A stretch of DNA of 64,000 nucleotides from Thereva unica (GCA_949987705.1 OX465283.1:156255850-156319849), one strand, 5' to 3'. Positions 35,290-47,994 are shown, numbered from the stretch's first letter. Made by a program: numbers and translations. Notes: a model not told the origin generated them from the letters alone.

Positions 35290-36235
35290 TATGAGGCTGC
35301 TTAAAGAGAGTTTGCTTGAAAGACAGTTGCTAGGGTGCCTAGGCTTATCACCCTGCTGAATCTGGGACTTTTACTCCAGATTCGGGCGCCCACACATGTC
35401 GTTCTGCATTCCGACAGCATCCCCGCTTTCGGAATCCTTTCTATGATGTTGATTATTATAGAATGTCCTCGCCCAAGACCAGTGCCCAGGTGACCATTCG
35501 CTTTCAGCCGCAGCACCGCCTTTATGGCGGACTTCTCTACCTCAAGTTGGAGGGGTACCAGATTGAGGAGAGTCTTCAGCGCAGCTGTCGGGGAAGTGGG
35601 GTCATCCTGTGATGGAGAGGCAGGCCATTCTTTGAATTTTGCTTAAATTGCTTATGAAACCCTTAGGCGTCGTTCTGTGCCACCAAACTAAAACTCCATA
35701 AGTTACCATGGCGTTCTGTTCAGCAGCGTGTCCATGTGCTGGTTCCAGTTGAGCTTGGCATTTAGTGTCACTCCTAAATATTTGGCTTGTTGTGAGAAGC
35801 CTATATGTAGTTCGGCCTGCGAGGGTAGGTTCCAAAAGTCCCGGTAGTGATCGTTTCCTTGTGATAGGAACCAAATTCGTTTTGTAGGGATTTACTTTTA
35901 GTCCTACGCTCTTGCGCTAGAGACCATATCTAGTGCCTGCTGCAGATGCCTTCACATGGCTCCTTCAGTTTCACCTGTAACTACTATGTCGACATCATCA
36001 GCGTAACCTTGGGCGAAAAAGTTTCGGCCGTTGAGCAGCTCTAGGAGTTCATCTACAAAAACGCACTAGAGAAGTGGAGATAAAACTCCTCCCTGTCAGC
36101 AGCCTTTTGATATAGTGCCCTCCAGAGACCCCTCAACATGAAAGACCATTAGATTGCGAGTTCTTAGCATAGAGTCAATCCAGTTTCAGAAAGTGCTACT
36201 AAGGCTGCGTCTACTTAAAAGCTTCAACTGATATT
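35290..36235 (-). mobile_element. LINE reverse transcriptase fragment (LOA/R1-like)
   Basis: Minus-strand frames give GGVLSPLL, VDELLELLNGRNFFAQGYADDV with the catalytic YADD, DIVVTGETEGAM, GLKVNPYKTNLV, then after shifts the thumb TYGVLVWWHRTTPK and LSKIQRMACLSITG. The YADD box is intact but several stops interrupt the frame. The 5' boundary meets an oppositely oriented LINE at ~36235. Confidence 0.82.
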
Positions 36236-36760
36236 TTTGAGTCGCTTGATAACAACAAAATTGCAATCTTAGTCCTACTCGATTATCAGTTTTATTATTA
36301 CTCGAGTATTTGACTCAGTCGACCATATGATGTTACTTGAAAAAATTAGGCAGACTCGGCCCTACTGCAGTCAAACTTTTTGAAAGTTATATGTAGGAGT
36401 GTACTCAAACTGTTTAGGTACAAAAATCTTTCTCCGAACCTGCGCCTTCATTGTGGAGTACCTCAAGGTTCTATCCTGGGCCCCTTGCTTTTCAGCCTTT
36501 ATATAAACGACCTTCCAAATGTAGACAAACATTATTCTATTCATCTATAGCTGATGATGTGCAGATCTATTTATGCAAACCTCTTGAACTTATCGAGGAC
36601 TGTACTGTTCAGCGAAACAGTGATCTCAAACCCTAGCAAGTCGTCCTGCCTTGTCATCAGCAAAACTCCTATTCTTATTGAAAATCTGGCCTCAATAAAG
36701 AATGGTATGTGTAATTACTGTGTGTATGGTAGTTAACTCTCTAAGAAATCTGGGAGTCAA
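36236..36760 (+). mobile_element. Jockey/CR1-like LINE fragment, RT palm
   Basis: Plus-strand frames give [24 protein letters not shown] residues and, after a shift near 36548, ADDVQIYLCKPLELIEDC. The next expected block (NPSKSSCLVI) follows in another frame. It is closest to the LINE at 12400-14716 (YADDVQLYI). It starts and ends without natural LINE ends. Confidence 0.78.
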
Positions 36761-36990
36761 GCTCGACTCCAAACTCAGCTGCTGTAACCAAACCAGAATT
36801 GTGCTTCGTAAGGCTTATGCTTAACTCCGCTGTCGTCTGGTCCCAAGTCCAAGGTGTGAAAAGAGAAGGACCGAAGAAACTAGGCAAGAAACCGCATTTT
36901 TTTAAGCGGCACCGACAGCAGGGTATCCGTTGCGGTGTCGTTCCTGGTAATGTCCTATTTCACTTACGGAAGTCTAATTCTTTCAAAACT
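36761..36990. repeat. Dispersed repeat (minus-sense copy at 36875-36945)
   Basis: GCGGCACCGACAGCAGGGTA and TCCGTTGC, plus the preceding GAAACTAGGCAAGAAACCGC, match the reverse complement of 44455-44555. The same unit is at ~11960-12030. Confidence 0.6.
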
Positions 36991-38213
36991 TGATGCTGTT
37001 TGTTCAACAAAAACACAAGTCCCGTTCAACGAAACCCTTTAGTACAATGGCAAAAAATATGATTATTATTATTAATTTCCATCAAAAATATGGTTTCTCT
37101 GAGTAGGTAAAGCCCAAAATAATTACATCTCGTTAAAGGTCTGTACGTTAAACAAAAATCACCAAAAACCCCCAAGCGTATAATAAAGGCATTATCGAAA
37201 TACTTGACCAACGACGTCCAATTTGCCAGCAACAATAGGTAACAAAACTTGGACACAGAATTGATTGAATTGCAGCCAAAAAAGTACTGGTGCGGCTTCT
37301 GTTCCTTTTTGTAAGGATTCACTCATTTGGACTGAAGTAACTTCCGAATTTTATGTGTGCGTGGTTTTGGCATAATCCTTATCCTCTCTCCGTTCTTTTT
37401 CTGGCCAGGTCACTACCCTTCCTGCAAAATGACAAAAAAAAACCAACGTTCGCCAACATTTTTTTCTAATCTACTTCAACAATCGTGTATATTTTTTTCG
37501 GCTTCACATTTCCTTTTTCGGTTTTGTTGACAATAGAGAATTTTTTAAAAAGGAAGGCGTTTTGAGTTAACTACTACTCATTGAACCATTAAGGTTGTTT
37601 ATACCAGTCACAAATAACACAAGAAAAAAAAAATATTGAAGAAAAAAAAAGGGAAAAAGGAAAGTGAAAATCCTGTGGTCGATTTGTTGTCCTCTTGAGA
37701 TGTCAGAAGTTTAGAAAAATTGATCCTTTTTTGTGGGCTAGAAAAATATGTGAAAAGGTTCCTATTACATTTCGCCACTAGATAAGCTGGAAATGATGTT
37801 CAATCGGGGTTTAAGGGGTTCAGGAGTTAACAGAGAATGTATTTTTTCTGGGGCTTATGTATTGGTGGTGTTCATTGAGTGTAATTTGTTTATTTTGGCT
37901 TGTGCTGTTTGCTACACAGAAGAGAAATGAAGCCACTTATCTTGTTAGGGATTTATTTTTAAAATGCGGTGATTGTTTGCAAAATTGCAACCCTCTATTT
38001 GGTTTAACTGGCATCTAATTGGCATTAATGTGTGTGTATCTGTTTTTGGCACTGTAGAATTGAATGTGGGTTTTTCATGGTTATTGAATATAAAATAATT
38101 TATTAACGCAAATACATTTTTTTACTCTTAAGTATAATGCAGCATAATCCCCAATTCCTAAGTAATGGGTATGTAAGTAATTAGTAGTTTGTTTAGCCGC
38201 GCGCTGACGTATT
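36991..38213. other. 1.2 kb without a recognisable feature
   Basis: AT-rich DNA with A-runs near 37628. No coding, RNA or repeat feature is supported. Confidence 0.45.
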
Positions 38214-38549
38214 AAGCTGGTGACATATCCAAGCCGTACATGCATTGCATTCGTTGACAGATAATGTAGAAGTGTGTGTATTCAAATGCGAGCTGACGGA
38301 ATATCCCGTGAGTGGAAGGCATGCCACGCAAAGGTCGGGCTACTTTCAACTTTTTCTGCATTGCCGCATTCGAGATAGCACACACAAGCATAAGCACACA
38401 AACACATGAACACGTTACTTAGATTGTCGGGCTATGTGTGACAGCCGGCACGGAACGCAAACCATGTAATTATATGTCAGACGAAATTCGCCGGATTTCA
38501 TGGAGCCTCTGAATGCAATGCATGTACGGCTGGGATATGTCACCAGCTT
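38214..38549. repeat. 336-bp element with 39-bp inverted ends
   Basis: AAGCTGGTGACATATCCAAG (38214-38233, similarity to 38252) is inverted at 38511-38549 (GAATGCAATGCATGTACGGC ...) with one mismatch in 39. The centre (ATTCAAATGCGAGCTGACGG, CATTGCCGCATTCGAGATAG) is shared with 52688-52800, where the inverted arms are missing. Likely a MITE or fold-back element; no target duplication was seen. Confidence 0.75.
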
Positions 38550-38559
38550 TACTTGGAAT

Positions 38560-38640
38560 CGTCGCCTTATACCTATGTAAAGTCGGTATTCTGTTTTCTG
38601 AGATAGTCCTAGGCTGTGGAAGTGGTACGGCACCGCATAT
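38560..38640 (-). mobile_element. LINE C-terminal knuckle fragment
   Basis: The minus strand encodes MPYHFHSLGLSQKTEYRL, parallel to HMRLCFHLQHLERSQKTACR at 48085-48140 on the plus strand. This is the region just before the Cys/His knuckle of RNase-H LINEs. Short and frame-broken. Confidence 0.55.
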
Positions 38641-38823
38641 CCCGATAAAAAATAAAAAAATGGCCATACAACGGGCGAACACCGGCTGCTTGGCTTTTAA
38701 GGGGCATATGACGCCCGTAGAGGTTTTAACTAGTTTGAATGGGAGCACATACTGTGCCTCACGATAGCCAAACTTGACCAAAAGATAAGCTGAATGAACT
38801 GTACAAACGGGCATACGACGGGA
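38641..38823 (+). repeat. ~190-bp dispersed repeat, second copy
   Basis: Matches 19045-19222 in the same orientation (ACAACGGGCGAACACCGGCT through ACGGGCATACGACGGG). It is followed directly by an RTE fragment. Confidence 0.7.
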
Positions 38824-38828
38824 TAAAA

Positions 38829-39175
38829 ACCTGACCACCGATCCTAAAGGCATCTTGCAGCGATGGCAAAAGCACTTTCATGAATTGAGGATTTGGAGGC
38901 CCCACTAATATCTGATTAAAATGCTATGCTGTCAACACCAAGCTTAGCAGAAGTTAGCAGAGCCTATAACCCGACACAAAAACAACAGGGCCTCGTGTGA
39001 AGCACAAGGCATACTAACAGAACTGGCCAAATATGGAGGGCCTACAACAGGCGATTCATAAATTACTTGTGCAAGTAATTATCACGGTATAATGTTGAGT
39101 GAGTACCGCTTATAAGATATTCTCCGCTATCCTATAAAGCAGTTTGGCCCCATAAGCTAGAAACATCACAAGGCG
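38829..39175 (+). mobile_element. RTE-like LINE fragment
   Basis: GATCCTAAAGGCATCTTGCA and GAGCACTTTCATGAATTG-like sequence match 61296-61700 of the larger RTE-like copy. The match continues through TTAGCAGAGCC, AACAACAGGGCCTCG and GTGAGTACCGCTTATAAGAT with small deletions. Frames are broken throughout. Confidence 0.75.
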
Positions 39176-40284
39176 GTGTTTCCCATTCTGTCAACATCTG
39201 TGTACCCTGCTATAATTTTGTAACGCTGATTATCCCTCCTCAAAAAAATGCATGTTCAAGTAGGTAGGAAAATGGGAAGCAGCTAAGGTGGGGTGTACTG
39301 ATCACATTTTTATTAATGTCATAGTATTCTGGATTAATTTTATGAGATATTTATGATTTGGTTACCAACTAGTACTAATAAAAAAAGGTACCCTTTGTCA
39401 AAAAAATGGGTGAAGCTCAAATTCATCGAGGGAGCCCAGACAGCAGTACAGTACCGGGACATATGTTAGACGAGCATAGGCTCAACCATGGAAGGATTTT
39501 CCTACAAGTTCATACAGCACTTCAAACCGCTAGGGTGGTCCAGATCTCAACACTATAGAGAACCTATGAAGTTAGCTCAAGAGGACTCTACCGATTGTTA
39601 TTCGTCGATGAACTGTATTATTTGAGAGTGGGAAAAAGTTGATTTTGCTATTTCTATTATCATTACTTCTGCCATTATCTTGGCAGCAGGATTGATTACA
39701 ATTTCGCTAATCGTCTCCGCTACACTACATTTCGCAATTAAAAGCGAAGAGCTTGTAGAAATTTCTGATTGTCACATCCTTTCAAACACAACATTACTTT
39801 TCGACACTGATTTAAGTGGTCAAGTTTATCAACCAAATCAAATCAAGTCTTCATAACGAAAAACTATGTGGGTACAGAACACCGTCTGATCGCCCCATCA
39901 TCAATCGCGTTCTTGTGTGTACAAAGATTTCTAGTTATTGAAATCTGGTTGCACGCGTGATTATTGTGAAACCAGTTGTAAACTGGGATAGCAAATCAGT
40001 CGATTCATGTTGCGACTCATAGGTGAACCTTTTAGTGTATTCAGTAAACCGCATCTCGTTCTATTACGGAGATGAAGCAGCATTGGAAGTAGTTTGTACT
40101 TAGTCGGGGGACCTCTTGGAAAACGACATTCAAACTTGGATTTTTTTGCTGTTTTTTTCCACTTCTTGCTGTAATAGTATGTATTTTATACTAATAACCT
40201 TATTATATGTAGTTTTATCAACATAATTGTATACCGTTTAAAAACTAAACACTTGAGTTAACAGTGCAAATCCAAACGTCTGAC
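39176..40284. other. 1.1 kb, mostly unrecognised
   Basis: 40071-40120 (GATGAAGCAGCATTGGAAGT and GTACTTAGTCGGGGGACC) is one copy of the three-copy dispersed repeat. Otherwise nothing can be supported. Confidence 0.45.
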
Positions 40285-40385
40285 CATAACGTTTAAACTG
40301 CTACTATACAAGTTAATGGTCTTACCGGTACTTAAATATGCATCCAAGACCTGGGTGCTTAGAAGAAGAGGGTGAGAGAGTACTA
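40285..40385 (+). mobile_element. Short LINE fragment (RTE-like thumb)
   Basis: Encodes KLLLYKLMVLPVLKYASKTW and VLRRRG, matching the conserved LYK..I.PVL.YG.ETW block after the RT palm. About 100 bp only. Confidence 0.55.
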
Positions 40386-41459
40386 GATGGGTGGGGAGAT
40401 TTTTCACCATTAGATTTTTCAAACGACGTTTAATCTACAGAAAACGTCGTAGATTTTTGTTGATTGGCCAGTGTGATGCCAGAATCTCATTTCTTTCTTC
40501 TCATTAGTTTGTAACGTTTATTTCAGTCTCTAAGAATTCGTTTTTGGGAGTATTTGATCAAATTTTCAACAGAATGCCCAAAAAAACTTATTCTCTAAAA
40601 TATTTCTTTTATTCCAGCAAACCAAAACAGGGTTTAATCAACCCATGACAAAAATGTTTACCCTTTTTATCATACCACCTCAAAAACCTCAATAAAGACT
40701 TTCTACCGTAGATAATGCATTAACAAAGATCTTCAAGATTTATCCTCGGATCTAAAGGATGAGAACGAACGTGCTCCCTTGGATTTTTCTCTCCGGTTAA
40801 TTAGCATAAGAATGGACCAAAAGTGTTAACTTTCCTATGACAACACTTGCCACAAGAACAAAATTTAATGTTAAAAAAAAACGACCGACCGAAGGGTGAA
40901 CAACTTTCTCCCGGGCGATCGTATTACAACGAAGATGTTTAACAATTTTTTTTTGTTTACAATTGAGTACATTCAAAAGCTAATTAGAGCCGAAATTTAG
41001 CTTGGGGCTAACTTAATAAAAAAACAAATTTCTCTTGAATGGAGTTTTTTTTTTTTTCAAAAAGGCACAACCCCCGAGAGCCAGGGAGAAAAAATGTTTT
41101 TTAAGGAGAATTTCCTATTGAAATTATTTTAAGAATTCAATTTCACTGCAATCATTCAATTTGAATACACACTAACGAAAGACTTCTGTTCCATTTCGTC
41201 ATCATCCCTTAAAACAAACTTTGCATAATTTCCCAGTGGTTTGAAGGTATCCCAGTAAATAGGGGTGAAATGTATACAAATGATACAATAAAAATTTCTC
41301 TCTCGTTTTTTTTATCTGTGGTTAATTCAACAAAACCCGAAATGAATTGTAGTCAATTAAAAGTTGATGAAAGGACTACGTTTATATGGATGTGAGGGTG
41401 ATTTTCAGAGTTGGGACGTTCTTACCAAAGCTACCGGGTTTCCCAGCTCGGCTTGGTAG
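40386..41459. other. 1.1 kb without recognised gene
   Basis: A small stem (AAACGACGTTT ... AAAACGTCG near 40430) is the only structure noticed. Confidence 0.4.
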
Positions 41460-41852
41460 AATTGCGCCCGGTGCAGGTCCACCATTTGCCAATATGATAG
41501 CGCCGCCCCTGTTTAAATACAATGGTCTTCTTGTAGCTTTGGGAAAGCGAAAAATATTTCGCCAAGCCGCGATTTCTTGAATGGGCCAAATGTTTCTATA
41601 GCCGGTTTTAATCCCTTTTCTGTCATCAGCCTATCAACCCAATCTCGGTTTAACCTCGTTTTTATTTGATTCAGAATAATCGCAATGCCTAACAGAGAAG
41701 AAGCTTCCTAAAGAGTGAACTTCCAACATGATTTTGCCAGTTTCCTCCAGCTTCTCTCCCATCCTTCTCTTTCTGAAATTGCGCCCCTATCTAATTGCGC
41801 CCGGTTCAAGTGCACCATTTGCACCTATGAAAGCGCCGCTCCCGTGTCGAAT
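41460..41852 (+). mobile_element. Two end fragments of the hAT-like MITE family
   Basis: 41460-41512 (ATTGCGCCCGGTGCAGGTCC ... GCGCCGCCCCTG) and 41775-41852 (AATTGCGCCCGGTTCAAGTG ... GCGCCGCTCCCG) are right-end pieces of the family complete at 42120-42349. Each is only 50-80 bp. Confidence 0.7.
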
Positions 41853-42119
41853 GTTAAATCAAAATCATACCTTTCTTGTCAAGTTCATTTCAATTTTTGT
41901 TAAATTTTCGTAAGTTGTTGAACGAAGTTGTTGAAGAAAATACTTAATGCGGCGGCCCATCAATATGTCCATATTAGCCGTTTAAGGTTATGGAGACGCC
42001 ACTAATGAAATGTTTGGCCAACAGTATGAGCCTTTTCGTAAACGTCAAAGCAACAGAGCAACTGGGCAACAACGCATCGGCAACAAAGCAGCGCAAACTT
42101 TTCTTTTCGCATACGTATG

Positions 42120-42349
42120 CCGGTCCGGCGCTTGATTTTTTGCGCCCGGTGCAGTATACTATATTGCGCCCCATCAGCTTTTAATTTTTTGATCACAGTG
42201 AAGGACAATGGAAAAAGACACAATTCCTTTAATAGATGAAATTGAAGCCATGGAAAAACTTTTTCAATTTTTTTTTTGTTGAAGATTTCCTGAATTTTAT
42301 TGCGCCCGGTTAAAGTGCACCATTCGCACCTATGAAAGCACCGTCCCTG
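42120..42349 (+). mobile_element. Complete 230-bp hAT-like MITE with 8-bp target duplication
   Basis: TACGTATG flanks the element on both sides (42112-42119 and 42350-42357). This 8-bp duplication and a terminal CAGGG-like end (right end ...GTCCCTG, i.e. CAGGGAC inverted) fit the hAT superfamily. Sub-terminal GCGCCCGGT occurs near both ends. There is no coding capacity. Confidence 0.85.
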
Positions 42350-42357
42350 TACGTATG

Positions 42358-44129
42358 CATACATTCCAATTTGGCGGAGCTGTTGCATTGACTGTTGCGC
42401 AACAAATTTGAATCTTGTGCATTTCCGAACGAATGGCTTTACGAACTCGCTGCATCGTTGCAAAGTATACGCATGCGTTTACGAAAAGGCTCTAAGATGT
42501 TACCGAGGTATCAGTGAAGTGAAGTGGCTCTCAAAAAGAGTCTTTTTATTGTGACTTGACTCCTTGGTGTGCCCCACTCCATATTTCTTGTTGCACGCTT
42601 CTTTGTTAGAGTGTTTAGTATTTATTATTTGTTTTTATATGTTTGCATGCCTTATGCGGTAAACATGCTAAAGGGCGACCGACGAATCGCTTTGATCAGC
42701 GACTCTCAAAAACGAATAGAACACACCGTTTTTGTATGAAGCTGCACAATCTGCAGACCACTGCGATAACTACTACGTCGCCGAGCTCGGTGACCGAATT
42801 AATACAAGCCTTAACACAACACAAAGCAACTAAACTATTAACTCAACTTTTAATCAAACTCTTAATCTTTAACTGAACAGTAAACTCAACTCTCACGTTC
42901 TCTTAATTCAACTTAGGCCAACTCGACTTATCTAAACGCAACCCACTGCTCAACTCGTACCTAAACTTTTAACCCAACTCTTAACGCAACTCTTAAGCCA
43001 ACTCGAATACTCATCTCAAGTTGACTCATCTCACGACAAATATTACGACATGCCGTCAAGACGTTATACAATTTTTAGTCAGGACATACTCGTCCGTTTT
43101 ACCCCCAAGGCGCGGCAATAGATGTTTCAAATGGAAAACTCAAAAATTTTGAATTTGGCGAATCTTAACCCTGGAAGTTGGTAGGGTGGAACCATCACTT
43201 TTACATACTTAGATAGGTGACAATGTTCTATGTACATAGGTGTTCTATCTGTTAAAACAGATTGTACAGTAATAAAAATATAGGGTAATATGTAAAACTC
43301 AAAAGGGTCGAAATTTTCCAATATCCCGGTCCTAAATTCATGCTCAGTCCAGCCCTGGTGATTTTTGTGGTAGTTTTCATATACATACATAACATCATCG
43401 TTTAATTTGTTTCGTTGCGAAACTCTTTAATTTTGCAACAACATTGACAAACTTTAATAAATGAACCCCCCCCCCCCACCGCAAAAAAAAAATCACAAGC
43501 TTCACTTAATTCACAAATCAACAGAAAAAAAAATGGTTAAAAGGAAATCAAAGCGTGGAAAAGTGTGGTACAGGAACAAAAATTCCGAAAAAAACACCAC
43601 CACCACCACCAACAACAACAAAGCCCATTTCCAGTGTGTGAAACAACCCCATACGCACGACATACTAATGGGATGTTGAGGTGAACTTATTGTACAAGGG
43701 AAAGTACTTCAAAAGTGTTGATCTGAAGAACACTTGAGAATGAACATGGGCCACGAATTTGTCGCAACCCCTCGTTATCCATTTTAGGGGGTTCTTGTAA
43801 CATAGACATACTACATACTATATACATGATTCAAGCGTACACACATATTAAATGCACTTTTAAAGAGATTTGCTTTGCAAAAATTTTAAGGAGTTTTCGT
43901 GGAAAATTATTTAAGGAGATATAATGTATCCCCGATATCCGATCGGAATAACGGTGAAGGAGTTCGGAAGAAGTTTCAAGTTGTGTCTAAAGTGATGTAG
44001 AAGTTTTTGGCAGGAGAAGGCTTTTTGCAAGGATTAAAATGAATCGTACGAAAAAAGTGTGCCCACATATGCTAAATCTCTGTATAACACTACATATCTC
44101 CAAAGTGTTTGAAAGAGTATAACAGTCAT
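42358..44129. other. 1.8 kb without recognised gene
   Basis: 42780-43020 is rich in AACTC/ACTCTTAA-like words (CAACTCTTAA repeated loosely), a degenerate simple repeat. A C-run is at ~43467 and (CCA)n/(ACA)n at ~43598-43622. No coding feature. Confidence 0.45.
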
Positions 44130-44335
44130 CTCTGTTAGCTAAACTTCAAGCTATTGCTTTTTATTCAGTTTCACAGAACTAGATTAACAGTTTCCTTTCC
44201 GCATATCCAGCCCAGTTAACTTCATCCAGTGATATATCAAAACCTAACCCACCTCTGGTGGGGTGCCGCAGGGGACAATTCTGTCTCCTACTCTATTTAT
44301 TATCTTTATAAATGGCCTATATACTCCTTTTTTAT
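44130..44335 (+). mobile_element. LINE fragment related to the 51.1-kb copy
   Basis: TTAGCTAAACTTCAAGCTAT and later GGGGTGCCGCAGGGGACAAT and CTCTATTTATTATCTTTATA parallel 51308-51490 (LLAKLKAIG ... GVPQGPILSPALFLIFIND) with decayed frames. Only ~200 bp. Confidence 0.65.
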
Positions 44336-44454
44336 GAGAAAGTCCAAACTTAGGAGCCACCCCTTCTACTCTTAGTGCTCGTAATTATGTAGTAGAATAC
44401 AATATGTAGTAGAAAAATCTGGAACGTGTCTTCTCTTTCTCTCGCTTTGATCCG

Positions 44455-44555
44455 TTAGCTGGTGGTCCGAGAAAGACGTCCCTGCAACGGATACACTGCT
44501 GTCGGTGCCGCTTTCAAAAATGTGGTTTCTTGCCTAGTTTCATAATTAGCCTAGG
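44455..44555 (+). repeat. Dispersed repeat
   Basis: TTAGCTGGTGGTCCGAGAAA, ACGGATACACTGCTGTCGGT and GGTTTCTTGCCTAGTTTC match 11960-12030 (direct) and 36875-36945 (inverted). Confidence 0.6.
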
Positions 44556-46595
44556 GCGTTCAGAACTCTTGATCAGTCGCTGGTCAGGCTTATTGTGTTC
44601 TTACCTGATTCTGATAAAAAAAAAATATTGGCAATTTCTCCATTTCCACCACCTAAGCCTATAACATTGCCCATACATGCATAAAATTCCCATTCCTTCT
44701 TAGGCCTATCAAAAAAGTTCTCCTTTTATTTTATGTGTAAAAAAAACCGAATTGGTATTGAAAAATTCCAAAATTTACAACAAGACCACGACTTTAAAAA
44801 TAAAACCAAAAAAAAAAAAACACATCCTTTTTTCGGTGTCGTCTTCTTTACCATTTTTTATTTGAATTCCAGTTCTTGTTTAATTCAGGATGATCCGCGA
44901 ACAATCATAAAGCATGGAAAGAAAAAAAAAAACGTCCAACAAAGGACATTGAAAAGGAATTCTATCAATGCCAGGCGCAGGGTTTTATTTCGCGTTCCTT
45001 TACAATAAACAAAGGACGAAATTCTGATGATTTATGCTTTGCGAACGAACAACAGAACTGGAAATGACAAAAACTACACCGGAAAAAAATGGAATCCTTT
45101 TGAGAAAAAAAAACCGAAAATCTTTTACGATGCTTTTTTGGATAGTAATAAAAGTTTTATGTACCGTTATTATCCTTAAAGTTGTAGGGGAATTCGTAAT
45201 AAGGACAACAAGACACACAAAAAAGGATAATGTTTGGTTAAAGAAACAACGAATTCAATATGAGCTGATTCCGATACACGATCGCGAGTTGCAGTTGCGA
45301 GTGCAGTTCAATTTACACAAACTGAACTGCGCTTCAACTTGACCAACGGGCAACTTTCATTTGTTTGAGTTTCACATGATCAAAGGATCATAGACAAAGG
45401 AACAAGATCAATCCTTCGATATAATCTTGACCCCCCTCTTGGCATTTGAGAATCGTGAGAAAAGTTTGTCGCGCGCAAAGTCCGAGGATTTTAGCGCGGA
45501 TCTAAACAATCCAGCACTGACCTAGTCCTCGCGCCTGTTCCCATTAAATCCTGTGACATCCTTACGTAATTCGAAATCCTGTTTCGCGTTTTCAGAATCT
45601 TGTTTCAATTTTCCTTTAATGAAAAAAAAAAACAATACAAAAAAAAAATCCCGCGGGGAATTTAATCGCAGCGAGTGCAAGGAGCGGAAACAAGTTTCCA
45701 ACAGATTTTGACTCGCGAGAGGCGAGCAAGAGGGCAACAACCCTCGGCGTTGCGCAACATACATATATTGAGAAATAACTGTACAATGCGCCTTGGTCCC
45801 TTATTGTTTTCTTTGTAGTAGATGCATCCCTTGCGCTTGCACATAGTGTGTACCGGCATGTCCTTGTGCTACTTATTTTTTTCCAGAAAGGAATCCTTCT
45901 GAGCGCCGCTAACAATGGAGTTGCATTAATACAGGTATTTTGGAGGTTTTTTGCGCTCTCGCGCTACAGTTTCTCCTCGAATGGCGATGAATGGCCGAAG
46001 AAAGGTTTAAGGATCCTAGCTCCTGCTTGGTGGATGAATGGATGTAAAAACATTTCTTTATTAGTGCGTAGTAGAGTCCTTTACAGGACTTTTATTTGGT
46101 GGATGATAATAAAGGATTTTCAGGATTGATACAATAAAATGCGTTTTTTTGTGCGTTGGCAAAGGGGGAAAGCTGCGCACAGTGTGCTGCAGCTCATTCT
46201 GTCGACAATGAACACTTTTTGTGGCCAAATTTTCGCCCTTTGTCATCGGTTTGTATCGAACCACTTTTGTCGCATCTTTTGTATAAATATTTTCTTTTGG
46301 GAGATGTTTTTCTGCCTAACAAGGATTACTGCTTCCTTTTTTTAGTATTATCGTGGATTCTTAGAATATTTTGGAAAATGTACGCTGTGAAAACATTTAT
46401 ATGTATTAGCAACAATAACTCTAGATGGCGAAAAAGTTGAAACGAATGTTTCTTTGAAGAAAAAGTATTAAACTTTGAAGAATTGGACTTTTAGAATGCA
46501 ATACAGCTACGCCAAAGCATTACCCAAATCTTAGTAGACTAACTGAAGTATAGCCTTTACCTCAATCAATGAATTTTTTATTACTGCCTTAAGTA
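44556..46595. other. 2 kb without recognised gene
   Basis: Contains A-rich runs. Open frames on both strands (up to ~100 codons) overlap one another and show no domain, signal peptide or paralog. Confidence 0.45.
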
Positions 46596-47410
46596 GGTTA
46601 GGTTAGATATGGCTGAGCTGCTGGTGCACAGCCCAAATAGTTAGTCCTAAGGGATAAGCCTTTTGTGATGCCGTAATGATCCCACTTTAAACCCAATGTT
46701 CAAGTGTCGTTTCTCCTCTAAACCACTTCGAGGACGTAATGAATCATTTTAGTTGCCGGATCCCAAACTTCGGGACTTCCGCAATCGTGCTTAGGAAAGG
46801 TTCACCAAAAGTGGTAAGTCTGCTTTTGCTTAGGGCTGGGCAATGACAGAGAAGATGTTTTACACTCTCCTCCCCGTCTAGATTCCTACAGCTCCTGCAG
46901 AAATCGTAGGTTTCGAGACGAGGCGTCCCTATCAGACAGTGTTCGGTCAGCACTCCCACTGCAACTGAGAGGTCTCGTATACTGAGGACCAGCAGTAAGA
47001 GGGCTAAGGGCCAAGTCATTTTAGCCAAGGTTCACTTGTTAAGATCTCTCCAATGCTTTTCTGCTTGTTGCATTGTGTGCCTTTTCTAGTCAGTTCGTCA
47101 GCTTTACAGTTTACCTTTATTTTTCGGCGACCAGGTACCCATATGAGGAGGGTCCTGAGCTGCTGAACCATCTCGTTAAGAGATCTGCAGCATTCAGAGA
47201 TAGTTCTGGAGTTATTAGTGCAAGAGCGCAGGGCCTTCAGAGCCGCCTGACTCCCCGAGAAGATGTAGGAAACTCGATTCCTGTCCCCTAGCTGGTTGAT
47301 TTTCAAAACAGCCTCATGTATAGCTAAAACTTCGGCTTGGTACACACTGCAGTGATCGGGTAGTGGGAAGGAGACTTCAATCCCAAGTTCCGACGAGAAG
47401 GCTCCTATCT
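46596..47410 (-). mobile_element. RNase-H LINE, 3' end copy without the nested insertion
   Basis: The minus strand encodes YQAEVLAIHEAVLKINQLGD, YIFSGSQAALKALRSC (usual catalytic Asp of SDSQ reads G), LLIWVPGRRKIKVNCKADEL and the knuckle CRSCRNLDGEESVKHLLCHC. The 3' end is near 46600 (AGGTTAGGTTAGATATGGCT). It is the empty-site partner of the interrupted copy at 20641-22640. Confidence 0.87.
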
Positions 47411-47994
47411 TGAATGTCGTACCATTTTCGGGTCTTACACTTCGGCACGGTTAGGACCGAAAAGATAATATCTCCGCAACGAGTATGAGAAATGATTGAA
47501 TTTGGCCTTATAGATAGGTTTCTTTTATAGCCGGAAAGCTCTGCAAGGTACGAAGCTTTAAAACTTCTGAGTGAAGCTTTCAAAGAGATAACACCTCTTT
47601 TTAGTCTGGTGCTTTAATATTTGTTTTCTAAAATTCTCGGACAGCGATTCTAGTAAATAATCGTGGTTTGTTGCATGGTAGTCTCAGATTTAGTCTAAAC
47701 TCACGAGTCACGACATAGATACAAATACAAACCCAAATTAGTTCAGCCCGGGGCAATAGCTCAGTCTGGAGTAATCAGCGTGAAAAGCGTGGGATTAAAA
47801 GGAGTTCCCAGAGCCAGAATAATGGGACAAAGGGATCAGCTAACGTACTACGATCTCTCCTTTCTTTAGCGAAAAGGTGACTTGGACGAAGCTGGCTATC
47901 CAATTCCCTAGGTACATAAGTATGTACGTAAATGCGTCGGAAGGTGGGGATCACTCTATCGAGAAGTTGCTGCCCCAAGATTCCCATGTCTTAG
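47411..47994. other. Unassigned spacer
   Basis: No feature is supported. The minus-strand frame 47775-47987 has no recognised motif. Confidence 0.35.

Noticed and set aside
45000..46440. Several overlapping open frames of 60-100 codons on both strands
   Set aside because: They overlap one another, contain low-complexity Lys/Phe runs from A/T tracts and have no domain or signal.
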